A stretch of 20,768 nucleotides of DNA from CAZVAR01 sp964625225 (GCA_964625225.1 CAZVAR010000060.1:1-20768), one strand, 5' to 3'; counted from the first letter of the stretch, positions 6,999 through 14,360 are shown. The notes: generated from the letters alone by a model not told the origin. Made by a program: numbers and translations.

Positions 6999-7385
6999 TC
7001 AGCCGGCGCCCTGGGTCGAGACCAGCGCGATCCCGCTGACGATCAGCACCAGGCCCAACAGCTTGCGGGCGGTCACCGCTTCGCCGAACAGCACCACCGC
7101 TCCGCCGGAGACCAGCACGAAGGTCATGCTGACGAGTACCGGGTAGGCGACGCTGAGCGGTTCCGAGGCGATCACCCGGAACCAGACGAGCCCGGCCAGG
7201 AAGTAGGCGAGGAAGCCGAGGGCGAACAGCGGCTGGAGCAGAAGCTGGACGAAGCCGGTGACGACCGCGACGACGTCCGCCGCGGCGAGGCCGCCGCCGC
7301 GCTCCAGCCCGACGCGCATCAGCAGGTTGGCAGCCATGGTGATCGTGGCGGCCAGGAGGACGAGACCGAGACCCGTGATCGACAC
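6999..7385 (-). CDS. Small EmrE/SMR-fold membrane protein, possible lipid-sugar flippase (ArnE-like)
   Basis: A 128-residue protein with four hydrophobic helices (about 4-22, 35-60, 66-88, 95-122), the size and layout of the SMR/EamA-half family. The PLSVAYPVLVSMTFVL segment and the final GLVLIVSGIALV helix fit this family. TM1 (LLAATITMAANLLMRVGLE) lacks the membrane-embedded glutamate used by EmrE-type proton-coupled exporters, which argues against multidrug export and for an ArnE/ArnF-like or other lipid-linked substrate role. The GTG start at 7385 lies 6 bases after the stop of the upstream membrane protein, whose end supplies AGGTGA. So it is third in an operon with a GtrB-type transferase and a GT-C-like protein, the slot GtrA holds in the neighbouring set. 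The function is inferred. Confidence 0.75.
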   Translation of the reverse strand: MSITGLGLVLLAATITMAANLLMRVGLERGGGLAAADVVAVVTGFVQLLLQPLFALGFLAYFLAGLVWFRVIASEPLSVAYPVLVSMTFVLVSGGAVVLFGEAVTARKLLGLVLIVSGIALVSTQGAG

Positions 7386-7391
7386 TGGGTG

Positions 7392-9104
7392 TCACCTTTT
7401 CCCTAGGGTGGAGCGGTCCTGTTCGGCCAGCCGCGCCGAACCGAAGGACCGCATACAGCAGAAATCACCGACGCGAACGGCGGCGCCGCGAAGCTCGGCA
7501 GGCAGCATATGGCACCCGACCACCAGGCCTTCGGATCGCCAGGCGCGCAGGAATTCGAGCAGCTCGGCACCGCTCAGCCGTGCCTCGGGCCAGCGCGATC
7601 CGCGCTCGATGTAGAAGATGTTGAAGGGCAGATAGCTATCGACGAGGGCGGGATAGGTAAGGTCGTCGGTCACCAGATGGCGCGGCCGGCGGTCGAGGTC
7701 GATCTGGCAGGCCCGTGCGGTCGCCCGGATTTTCGCGGCCTGTGCCCCATACCGGTAGGGAGATACCGAGATCCGCTCCTGTTCCGGCAGGTATCCCCCG
7801 GCGACGTAGTAATCGAGCGGCCGCGACAGCATCGCGGTCCAAAGCACGAGCTGGCTGACCAGCGAGACCACCATCAGCGCGACCGCGTAGGTCCGGCCGG
7901 CGCGCGCGGCAAACGGGCGGCGCGGCGGGGGCAGCGCGACGAGGGTTGCGACCACCGCGAGCGGCCCGACCAGACCGATCTCGTAGAAGTGCTTGACCGT
8001 CTGCAGGCCCGACAGGGCGATCAGCGAAAGGAAGCAGGCGAGCGAGAGCAGCAGCCGGGGATCCGGCCGGCGCTCCCGCCAGCTCCTCCGCAGGCGCGTC
8101 AGTACGGCCCACGCCGCGATCGCGACACCTCCGGCCAGGATGATGCGGATGGCCAGCGTGACGGCGTCGGCCAGCCAACGGGGGATGTCCGGGAACGGCG
8201 GCAGCCACGGCATCGGCAGTCCCACCGGCACCTTCAGCGCATGGCCGTAATAGGGAATGTTGATCAGGTTCTTTACGATCTCGCGCCCGGTCCCCAGCGG
8301 ATCGGAGGCCAGCTCGCCGAGCGTCACCATCTGCTCGGCGAGAAAGCGGTGGAACGCCGGATCGCCCGGGCACGCGTTGAAATGCGTCCAGAAGGCGTAG
8401 GTCTGCGCCGCGAGCAGGGTCAGCCCCGCCGTTCCGGCAGCACGCGACCACCAGGCGCGCGCCGTCAGGAACAGCGCGACCAGGATCAGCGGCATGAAGA
8501 CGAGGCTCTTCGGATGCGACGCGAACAGCACCGCGCTCACCAGCAGGACGCCGAGCATGGCGGCGGCGTCGGTCCATCGGCCGCGGGTCCCGGGCAGGAC
8601 GAGCGGCACGAGCAGGAGCAGCGTCAGGCCGATCAGAAGCGGCTGCTCCGGCCGGTTGATGACCAGCAGGAACGGCAGCGCACCGAAGCCGAGGACGCCC
8701 AGGATGACGGCCGGGAGGCGGACTCCGGGGAGGACGGGGCGGGCGATGCGGGCGAGCAGCGCCAGCGTGACGGCGACCCAGAGGCCGAGGCTCAACACCC
8801 CCATCGCCCGAATCTGGAAGAGCGAAAGATCGGCGTAGGTCCAGGCCTCGGCGATGCGGACCGGGACCATGAACCAGGGTGGGTCGGTGAGGAAGGTGGC
8901 GTCGCAGCGCGGGAACAGGGAGATCATCGTCCCTCCGTCCAGGAGGAAGCGCGTGGTGATGATCTTCCAGCCGACCTCGTCATTGTAGATCGGGACGAGG
9001 ACCGACAGGCCCATCGTGACCGCGAAGGCGAGAATCACCCCGATCGACAGCGGTCGGAACCCGGGGCGGGATGGGGCGACGCGACGGCCCGTCTCGGGGG
9101 TCAC
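7392..9104 (-). CDS. Polytopic membrane protein, possible GT-C glycosyltransferase with a periplasmic C-terminal domain
   Basis: A 570-residue protein from a GTG start at 9104 that overlaps the stop of the upstream GtrB-like gene (GTGA). About ten or eleven hydrophobic segments span residues 15-465. The first long loop contains VPIYNDEVGWKIITTRFLLD, where the Asp-Glu pair could be the acidic site of a GT-C enzyme. A loop near the middle has FNACPGDPAFHRFLAEQM. The last 110 or so residues are soluble-looking, with several cysteines including a Cys-Cys pair (GDFCCM). No family is recognised. It shows no obvious similarity by eye to the membrane protein at 5110-6801 beyond topology. Being translationally coupled to a GtrB-type transferase, it probably uses or carries the polyprenyl-linked sugar made by that enzyme. 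The frame open upstream of 9104 is a shadow of the GtrB-like gene. Confidence 0.75.
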   Translation of the reverse strand: MTPETGRRVAPSRPGFRPLSIGVILAFAVTMGLSVLVPIYNDEVGWKIITTRFLLDGGTMISLFPRCDATFLTDPPWFMVPVRIAEAWTYADLSLFQIRAMGVLSLGLWVAVTLALLARIARPVLPGVRLPAVILGVLGFGALPFLLVINRPEQPLLIGLTLLLLVPLVLPGTRGRWTDAAAMLGVLLVSAVLFASHPKSLVFMPLILVALFLTARAWWSRAAGTAGLTLLAAQTYAFWTHFNACPGDPAFHRFLAEQMVTLGELASDPLGTGREIVKNLINIPYYGHALKVPVGLPMPWLPPFPDIPRWLADAVTLAIRIILAGGVAIAAWAVLTRLRRSWRERRPDPRLLLSLACFLSLIALSGLQTVKHFYEIGLVGPLAVVATLVALPPPRRPFAARAGRTYAVALMVVSLVSQLVLWTAMLSRPLDYYVAGGYLPEQERISVSPYRYGAQAAKIRATARACQIDLDRRPRHLVTDDLTYPALVDSYLPFNIFYIERGSRWPEARLSGAELLEFLRAWRSEGLVVGCHMLPAELRGAAVRVGDFCCMRSFGSARLAEQDRSTLGKR

Positions 9105-10150
9105 GGCTCCGCCGCCTCGACCCCGGCAGCGCGTGCGAAGGCGAGTCTCGGCTCCGGCGCGCCTCCCTTGCGGTCGGGATGGTGGCCGGTGCGCTCGATC
9201 ACATAGCGGGGGCGGCGCCGCGACTCGTCGAGCGAGCGCCACAGATATTCGCCGAGCATGCCCAGCATCAGCATCTGGATCCCGCTCAGGACCAGCACCA
9301 CCACCATCAGCGACGACCAGCCCTCGACGGGGCTGCCGAACATGGCGTTCACGACGGTGACGAGCGCGTAGAGCATTCCCAGCAGAGCGACGACGAAGCC
9401 GATCGAGGACATCGTGCGGATCGGCAGGAAGCTGAATGCGGTGATCGAGTCCACGAGCAGCTTGATCTTCTTGTGCAGGCTCCAGCCGGAGGTACCGTGG
9501 GCGCGCCCCTGCTTGTCGTAGGGCACGGCCGACTGCCGGAAGCCGATCCAGGTGAGGAGCGCGAACAGGCTCGTGTTCTGCTCACCGAACCGGCACACGG
9601 CCTCCACCACCCGGCGGTCCGCGAGGAAGAAGTCCGCGCCGTTCGCGGGCATCTCGGTGAGGCCGCCGAAGCGCCGCATCAGCCAGTAATAGAGGCGTGC
9701 GAACGCCAGGTCCCGGCGCGTCTGGCCGATGCGTTTCCGGCGCGTGGCCCAGACGACGTCGCTGCCGCGGCGCCAGGCGTCGACCAGGTCCGGGATCACC
9801 TCGGGCGGGTCCTGCAGATCGGCGGCCATGACCACGCCGCAGTCGCCGATCATGTGCTCGAGGCCGCAGGTGATCGCCGTATGCGAGCCGAAATTGCGGG
9901 AAAAACGGAAGACCCGAACCCGGGCGTCCGAACCGGCGATCCCGTCGGCGACCTCGAACGAGCCGTCTGCGGAATGGTCGTCGACGATCAGCCATTCCCA
10001 GGTCATGTCGAGCGCATCGAGTACGGCGCACAGGCGGCCGTACAGCGGCGCGAGGTTGCGCTCCTCGTTGTAGCAGGGGGTGATGATCGAGACGGTTTCC
10101 CGGCTCCGGCCCGCCCGGCCGTCCCGGTGCCGACGCAATATCGCGTCCAT
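9101..10150 (-). CDS. Second GtrB/DPM1-like family 2 polyprenyl-phosphate glycosyltransferase
   Basis: A 349-residue protein. A GT-A family 2 domain (about residues 18-240) has VSIITPCYNEERNLAPLY, VDDHSADGS, SRNFGSHTAITCGLEHM, AADLQDPPEVI, ANGADFFLADRR and LLTWIGFRQ. Two membrane helices follow, then GMLGEYLWRSLDESRRRPRYV. It should transfer a sugar from a nucleotide donor to undecaprenyl phosphate in the inner membrane. The ATG at 10150 is chosen because AGGAGG lies 7 bases before it; an upstream ATG at 10201 lacks this. First gene of a minus-strand operon with the 570-residue membrane protein (4-base GTGA overlap) and the SMR-fold protein. Diverged from the paralogue at 3907-4953, so the two probably handle different sugars. 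Confidence 0.9.
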   Translation of the reverse strand: MDAILRRHRDGRAGRSRETVSIITPCYNEERNLAPLYGRLCAVLDALDMTWEWLIVDDHSADGSFEVADGIAGSDARVRVFRFSRNFGSHTAITCGLEHMIGDCGVVMAADLQDPPEVIPDLVDAWRRGSDVVWATRRKRIGQTRRDLAFARLYYWLMRRFGGLTEMPANGADFFLADRRVVEAVCRFGEQNTSLFALLTWIGFRQSAVPYDKQGRAHGTSGWSLHKKIKLLVDSITAFSFLPIRTMSSIGFVVALLGMLYALVTVVNAMFGSPVEGWSSLMVVVLVLSGIQMLMLGMLGEYLWRSLDESRRRPRYVIERTGHHPDRKGGAPEPRLAFARAAGVEAAEP

Positions 10151-10307
10151 TGACCGCCCTCCTGCGCGCGCTGTGGGCCGAACGCAGGATATCCGGCTCA
10201 CTCGGGGCGGCGAGAATCAGGAATAGGCATGATCCACTTCTTTGGGATGGGGGTGTCCGAACGTTGGTGTAAGATGGCGCGCAATCCTTCCTCGATGCAC
10301 CCACCCG
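10151..10307. promoter_or_regulatory. Divergent intergenic region, glycosylation operon / exporter operon
   Basis: This 157-base spacer lies between the minus-strand GtrB-like gene and the plus-strand EamA gene, so both promoters should be here. The centre (about 10205-10290) is less GC-rich than its surroundings. A TGTAAGAT (10268-10275) could be a -10 for the plus strand, but no -35 is well placed. No operator-like palindrome was seen. Confidence 0.35.
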
Positions 10308-11150
10308 ATGCCCGCCGAAGTGATGCTTGCCGTTCTGCTCGGTGCCCTGATGCATGCGGGCTGGAATGCGGTCGTGAAGTCCGGCCGGGACAAGTTTCTC
10401 GATACCGTGCTGGTGACCGCGGGCGCGGCGCTGCTCGCAGCCGTGGCGCTGCCGTTCCTGACGAGCCCGCATCCTGCGAGCTGGCCCTTCATCGGCGCCT
10501 CGGTCGCCATCCACGTCGCCTATTTCCGCCTCGTGGCGGCCGCCTATCAATTTGGTGACATGGGCTACGCCTACCCGCTCATGCGCGGCACAGCCCCGCT
10601 CCTCGTCGCGCTGTCGAGCGGCTGGATTCTGGGAGAGCGGCTTTCGCCCGGCGCGTGGGCGGGCGTCCTCATCATCTGCGGCGGCGTGCTCGGCCTTGCG
10701 CTCGCGCACCGGCGCTCGGGGCGGCCGATGCTCGCCACGACGCTGTTCGCCCTGGCCAATGCCGCGGTCATCGCCGGCTATACCTTCGTCGACGGCGCCG
10801 GCGTGCGCCTTTCCGGGAGCGCGCTCGCCTACACGCTTTGGATCTTCCTGCTGTGCGCGATCTTCCTGTTCGCCTGGGCGGCCTGGCGGCGCCCGCTGGC
10901 GCTGGCGCAGCATCTGCGCGAGCGCTGGCTGCTCGGCATCGGCGGCGGTGCCGCCTCGGTCGCGTCCTATGCCCTGGCACTCTGGGCGATGACGCGCGCA
11001 CCGGTCGCACCGGTTGCCGCACTGCGCGAGATTTCGATTATCTTCGGCGTGGTGATCGCCGGTCTCCTGCTCAGGGAGCCCTTCGGCATCATGCGCCCGC
11101 TGGCCGCGAGCGCCGTCGTGGCCGGGGCGGTCACGCTCCGGCTGGCCTGA
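10308..11150 (+). CDS. EamA-family (DMT) transporter
   Basis: A 280-residue inner-membrane protein with about ten hydrophobic helices arranged as two EamA repeats. The first opens with MLAVLLGALMHAGWNAVVKS and ends around GLALAHRR; the second has GGGAASVASYALALWAM, APVAPVAALREISIIFGV and GLLLREPFG, which are typical EamA phrases. Such proteins move small metabolites, commonly outward; no substrate can be assigned. The ATG at 10308 is preferred for length and hydrophobicity. Neither it nor the alternative at 10323 has a good Shine-Dalgarno, and an in-frame start at 10242 would add a non-membrane stretch. The stop is 14 bases before the next transporter gene, so the two are likely co-transcribed. 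Confidence 0.85.
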   Translation: MPAEVMLAVLLGALMHAGWNAVVKSGRDKFLDTVLVTAGAALLAAVALPFLTSPHPASWPFIGASVAIHVAYFRLVAAAYQFGDMGYAYPLMRGTAPLLVALSSGWILGERLSPGAWAGVLIICGGVLGLALAHRRSGRPMLATTLFALANAAVIAGYTFVDGAGVRLSGSALAYTLWIFLLCAIFLFAWAAWRRPLALAQHLRERWLLGIGGGAASVASYALALWAMTRAPVAPVAALREISIIFGVVIAGLLLREPFGIMRPLAASAVVAGAVTLRLA

Positions 11151-11164
11151 GTCGAGGCAACGCG

Positions 11165-12310
11165 ATGCAAGATCCTTCCGGCCGATCGGGCGTGATCGTC
11201 TCGGCGTCCATCATGGCCCTGGCCCTGCTCGGGGACTCCCTGCTCTATGTCGTGCTGCCCCTCTATGCGGGGGCGTTCGGCATCGGCCTCGCCTGGGTCG
11301 GCATCCTTCTCTCCGCCAACCGCCTGATCCGGGTCGCGCTCTACGGCGCGGTCGCGGCGTTCGGCGAGCGGGTGGGGCCGCGCCGGCTGACGCTGATCGC
11401 CGCCGTGCTCGCGGCGATCTCGACGCTCCTCTATGCCCGCGGGAACGGCGAGTTCGCCCTGCTCGGCGCGCGGATCACTTGGGGGCTGGCCTTCGCCGCG
11501 CTGAACCTGACGACGCTCGTCTATGCCGTCAGCCAGACCGGGAGGCAGGGGCGCAGCATGGGGCTGAGCAAGGCGATCATGAGTCTCGGGCCGGTCCTGT
11601 CGCTGAGCGTGGGGGCATGGCTGGTCACGATCGTGGGGCCGCGGGACATCTTCGCCCTGCTCGCGGTCTTCACGGCGATGGCGATCCCGCTCGCATTCCT
11701 CCTGCCGGCCTTGGAGGCTCCCGCGAGCCGGAGCGACCGCGCGATCCTGCCGCGTCCGACGCGCATCGACCTGCTCGGCTTCACCGTCGGTTTCGGCGTG
11801 GACGGCATCTTCGTGATGACGCTGGCGCTGCTGCTGCATGGCGTCGTCTCGATGGAGTCGGCCGTGATCGCGGGCGGCCTGATGATCGCCACGCGACGCC
11901 TGATGGAAATCGTCACGGCGCCGATCGGCGGGGTCCTCGGCGACCGGTTCGGGGCCAACCGGATGGTGCTGCTGTTCGGAATCGCCCTCAGCGCCGGCAT
12001 GGCGGCCATTGCGAGCGGGGCGCCGATGCTCGGGGCCGGCGCCATCGTGGTCGCGCACGGCGCGCTGGTCACGCTGCAGCCGGTGCTTGTTGCGCAGCGG
12101 CACCCGGAGGGGACGATGAGCCGGCTCGCCGTCTTCTCGACCTGGCGCGACATCGGCGCGGCCGTCGGGCCGTTGACGGCCGGCTTCCTCGCCGAAAGCA
12201 TTCCGATCGAGACCGCCTATGCGCCGCTGGCCGTGGCCACCCTGACCATGACCCTGGTAGCCTGCCGCACGGTATCGGGCGGCCGGCTGGCGGACAGGTC
12301 CGTCGGATGA
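11165..12310 (+). CDS. MFS transporter
   Basis: A 381-residue protein with about twelve predicted helices, a normal major facilitator size. The first helix is SASIMALALLGDSLLYVVLP, the loop between helices 2 and 3 carries GERVGPRRL, and the second-half equivalent is GDRFGANRMVL. These are the basic-rich MFS loops. The central loop (about 190-205) is short. The ATG at 11165 has CGAGG about 8 bases upstream. The frame is open far upstream only as a shadow of the EamA gene. No substrate can be assigned. It sits between an EamA exporter and a second MFS protein, suggesting a shared export role. The two MFS proteins are not close copies of each other. Confidence 0.85.
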   Translation: MQDPSGRSGVIVSASIMALALLGDSLLYVVLPLYAGAFGIGLAWVGILLSANRLIRVALYGAVAAFGERVGPRRLTLIAAVLAAISTLLYARGNGEFALLGARITWGLAFAALNLTTLVYAVSQTGRQGRSMGLSKAIMSLGPVLSLSVGAWLVTIVGPRDIFALLAVFTAMAIPLAFLLPALEAPASRSDRAILPRPTRIDLLGFTVGFGVDGIFVMTLALLLHGVVSMESAVIAGGLMIATRRLMEIVTAPIGGVLGDRFGANRMVLLFGIALSAGMAAIASGAPMLGAGAIVVAHGALVTLQPVLVAQRHPEGTMSRLAVFSTWRDIGAAVGPLTAGFLAESIPIETAYAPLAVATLTMTLVACRTVSGGRLADRSVG

Positions 12311-12324
12311 GGGGCGATATACCG

Positions 12325-12390
12325 ATGAACCGGCAGGCGCCCGGCCCGCATGGCCGGGGCGGGGGGCGCCGGGGGGAGGGAAGCGAATGA
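12325..12390 (+). CDS. Possible 21-residue upstream ORF coupled to the second MFS gene
   Basis: A short frame begins with ATG at 12325, with GAGGGG about 10 bases upstream. It codes for a Gly/Arg-rich peptide starting MNRQAPGPHG and ends with TGA overlapping the ATG of the next gene (ATGA at 12387-12390). It contains the hairpin at 12340-12358. The overlap would allow translational coupling. In such GC-rich DNA a short chance ORF is common, so support is modest. Confidence 0.25.
   Translation: MNRQAPGPHGRGGGRRGEGSE
12340..12358 (+). promoter_or_regulatory. Hairpin in the leader of the second MFS gene
   Basis: CCCGGCC-CGCAT-GGCCGGG forms a perfect 7-bp stem, about 15 bases before the GGGAGG ribosome binding site. 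It sits in the 76-base spacer between the two MFS genes and could tune translation or mRNA stability of the second gene. There is no T-run for a terminator. Confidence 0.3.
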
Positions 12391-13619
12391 CGATGACGGC
12401 GGCGACCTTGTCCTCGCTCCTGCGGCTGAAGGGGCAGTCGCAGGTGTGGCTCGTCAGCAGCGGGCACGGCACGACCCACTGGATCATGTCGACCTTTTTC
12501 GTCGTGCTGCCCTACGTCTCGCAGGACCTCGGACTCAGCTACGCGCAGGCCGGCCTGCTGGTCTCGGCCTTCTACGTCAGCTCGTTCGTCGCGAACTTCG
12601 CAAGCGGCGCGGCGGTCGACGTCACCGGCCGGCGCGTTCTCTTCCAGGTGATCTCGCTGCTGCTCGGCGCGGCCGCGATCATCGGCTTCGGGCTGTCCGA
12701 CAGCTTCCCGATGCTGTGCGCCATGATCGCGATCGTGGGCGCGTCGAACAACCTCTGGCATCCGGCGGCGATCTCGTTCCTCTCCGAGCGCTTCGCCGCG
12801 AACCGCGGCTACGTGCTCTCGCTGCACACCATGTTCGCGAGCATCGGCGATGCCCTGGCGCCGGTCGCCGCGGGTGTGCTGCTGACCCTGCTGACCTGGA
12901 AGGGGACAAGCGTCGTGAGCGCCCTGCCGTCGCTGCTGTCGGCGGCGCTGCTCCTCATTCTGCTCATCCGGCTCGATGCGCCGGCCCCGGGGACGGCGCG
13001 CCGGGGCATGGACGGGCAGGCCTATGTCCGAGGCCTGCTCGACCTGCTGCGCAACCGGGCGGTCGTCGGCCTTGCGCTGATGGCGGGGTTCCGCAGCATG
13101 ACGCAGACCGGCGTCCTGATGTTCCTGCCGCTCTACCTCGCAAACGACCTCAAGGTGAGCCCGGTCGTCCTCGGCGCCGCGCTGATGGCGATGCAGGTGG
13201 GCGGCCTGATCGCCGGGCCGCTGGCCGGCATCGTCTCGGACCGTATCGGCCGGCGACCGGTGGTGATGGCGGGCCTTTCGACCACCACGGCCGTGATCGT
13301 CATCGCCACCTTCATCGGCGACACCGTCCTGTTCATCGCCTGCATCTCCGTCCTGGGCTTCGCGCTGTTCGCCGTCCGCCCGGTGATCCAGAGCTGGATG
13401 ATGGATCTGGTTCCGCCGCGGCTCGGGGCCTCCGGGACGAGCCTGCTGTTCGGGACGCAGTCGGTGCTGGCGATGCTGACGCCGGTGGTCGGCGGGCTGA
13501 TCGCCGACGCGTACGGTCTCCTGGCGGTGTTCTACTTTCTGGCGGCGACGGTCCTCGTGTCCAACCTGGGCGTCATCCTCCTGCCGAAGCCGGAAGCGAC
13601 GGCCCATCCGGCCGGGTGA
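12387..13619 (+). CDS. MFS transporter, fosmidomycin-resistance (Fsr)-like
   Basis: A 410-residue protein with about twelve helices. Near the start, SSGHGTTHWIMSTFFVVLPY followed by DLGLSYAQAGLL recalls the Fsr/YfnC branch (GH-x-x-x-D opening, F-x-LT-x-AQ-x-G), with Thr-His in place of the usual Asn-Asp. Further motifs are AVDVTGRR after helix 2, SNNLWHPAAISFLSER, HTMFASIGDALAP and SDRIGRRPVV in the second half. The family exports small hydrophilic or cationic drugs; the substrate here is unknown. The ATG at 12387 has a strong GGGGAGGG site 6-12 bases upstream. Probably the last gene of the EamA-MFS-MFS run, since a spacer of about 740 bases follows. Confidence 0.87.
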   Translation: MTMTAATLSSLLRLKGQSQVWLVSSGHGTTHWIMSTFFVVLPYVSQDLGLSYAQAGLLVSAFYVSSFVANFASGAAVDVTGRRVLFQVISLLLGAAAIIGFGLSDSFPMLCAMIAIVGASNNLWHPAAISFLSERFAANRGYVLSLHTMFASIGDALAPVAAGVLLTLLTWKGTSVVSALPSLLSAALLLILLIRLDAPAPGTARRGMDGQAYVRGLLDLLRNRAVVGLALMAGFRSMTQTGVLMFLPLYLANDLKVSPVVLGAALMAMQVGGLIAGPLAGIVSDRIGRRPVVMAGLSTTTAVIVIATFIGDTVLFIACISVLGFALFAVRPVIQSWMMDLVPPRLGASGTSLLFGTQSVLAMLTPVVGGLIADAYGLLAVFYFLAATVLVSNLGVILLPKPEATAHPAG

Positions 13620-13686
13620 TGCCGTCGCGCGGCGATGCCGCGGCAGGCGCGGCCGCGCTCGCGCGATCGGGCTTCGGCGGGCATCC

Positions 13687-13739
13687 ATAAAATTTTCCAC
13701 AAGATTAACTTCGGATAATGCGCCGGTGCGCGCCGGCGC
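13687..13739 (+). promoter_or_regulatory. AT-rich patch with GATAAT box, DnaA-box-like 9-mer and hairpin
   Basis: Within very GC-rich DNA, 13687-13719 is strikingly AT-rich. It contains TTTTCCACA (13693-13701), which fits the relaxed DnaA-box pattern TTWTNCACA, and GATAAT (13714-13719) as a possible -10. A perfect 7-bp hairpin GCGCCGG-TGCGCG-CCGGCGC (13720-13739) follows. It may hold a plus-strand promoter for the regulator gene with a long leader. A single DnaA-type box does not make an origin. Confidence 0.35.
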
Positions 13740-13897
13740 GGATGGTGGCGACTGAGGCCAAGCGGCGTACCCCCATCCCCCGCCGTAGGGCTGCCGCACC
13801 GAATTCCGACCGGCGGAACGATGTGCCGGTTCCGGCCCGAAGTCCTAGGCGCCCCGTGCCGGAGCAGTCCGGTCTCCTCGACGCAAACGCCGTCAGG

Positions 13898-13928
13898 CCC
13901 GCCCGGTCACCCGTTGTGACCGGGCGGG
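13898..13928. repeat. Perfect 13-bp inverted repeat (strong hairpin or operator)
   Basis: CCCGCCCGGTCAC (13898-13910), loop CCGTT, GTGACCGGGCGGG (13916-13928). The arms pair without mismatch, and CGTCA/TGACG (13891-13895 and 13934-13938) can extend the structure past a small internal loop. There is no T-run on either strand. It may be a Rho-aided or bidirectional terminator of the transporter operon, or a structured RNA leader element of the regulator gene. Confidence 0.55.
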
Positions 13929-14360
13929 TCGCGTGACGGCCGGCAGCGGTGCATGCCGGCCCCGTTGAACCGCCGTCGGACCGTCGGCGTTCCTGCCGCA
14001 GGGAGGGCCGGCGGCTCCGGCCCGAGCGGGCGCGAGGCGGTGCCGGGAGCGTGGTCGGCGGAAGAGCGGCATCGGCGGTGGATCGAAACAGCCGAGCCTG
14101 ACGTTAACGCGCCGCGGGGCCTGCGTCCGGCGGCACGGTCGGGCGGGCGATGCGTTTCCGGCGCGAACGAACCCACGGCCGCGCGGAGAGGTGCGGTCGC
14201 GCTGCGTCGGCACGAATGGCGTTCGCGCGTTGGAGCGATGCCGGAGCGAGCATACGCCATGTCATTGCAGAACGGATACCGGCTTCGCCTGCGGATCGCG
14301 GACCGCGCAGAGCAGCGTACCGGTGCGATGGCCGAGGCGGCCGCCGGGGTACGCGCGCCG

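Larger units (their letters stand above)
13620..14360. other. Long spacer between MFS gene and Crp/Fnr-type gene
   Basis: I find no convincing gene here. A plus-strand frame stays open from 13953 into the regulator gene, but its translation up to about residue 135 is Arg/Gly/Ala-rich without family features. Contents seen: an AT-rich patch at 13687-13719, a 7-bp hairpin at 13720-13739 and a perfect 13-bp inverted repeat at 13898-13928. The stretch from 13930 to 14260 is otherwise featureless to my eye. The true start of the regulator may lie between 14238 and 14391, so the right edge is uncertain. Confidence 0.6.

Noticed and set aside
7509..9206. Plus-strand 565-codon frame
   Set aside because: Charged, repetitive (His/Arg/Gln-rich) translation antisense to a membrane-protein gene, typical of GC-rich shadow frames.
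10967..12487. Minus-strand 506-codon frame opposite the MFS gene
   Set aside because: Hydrophilic low-complexity translation complementary to a convincing transporter gene; no family features.
13693..13701. DnaA-box-like site as a replication origin
   Set aside because: Only one such site was seen, without a cluster or repeats, so an origin call is not supported.
13953..14260. N-terminal extension of the Crp/Fnr-type regulator
   Set aside because: An Arg/Gly/Ala-rich translation with no domain, and it would make the protein far longer than the family; treated as spacer.
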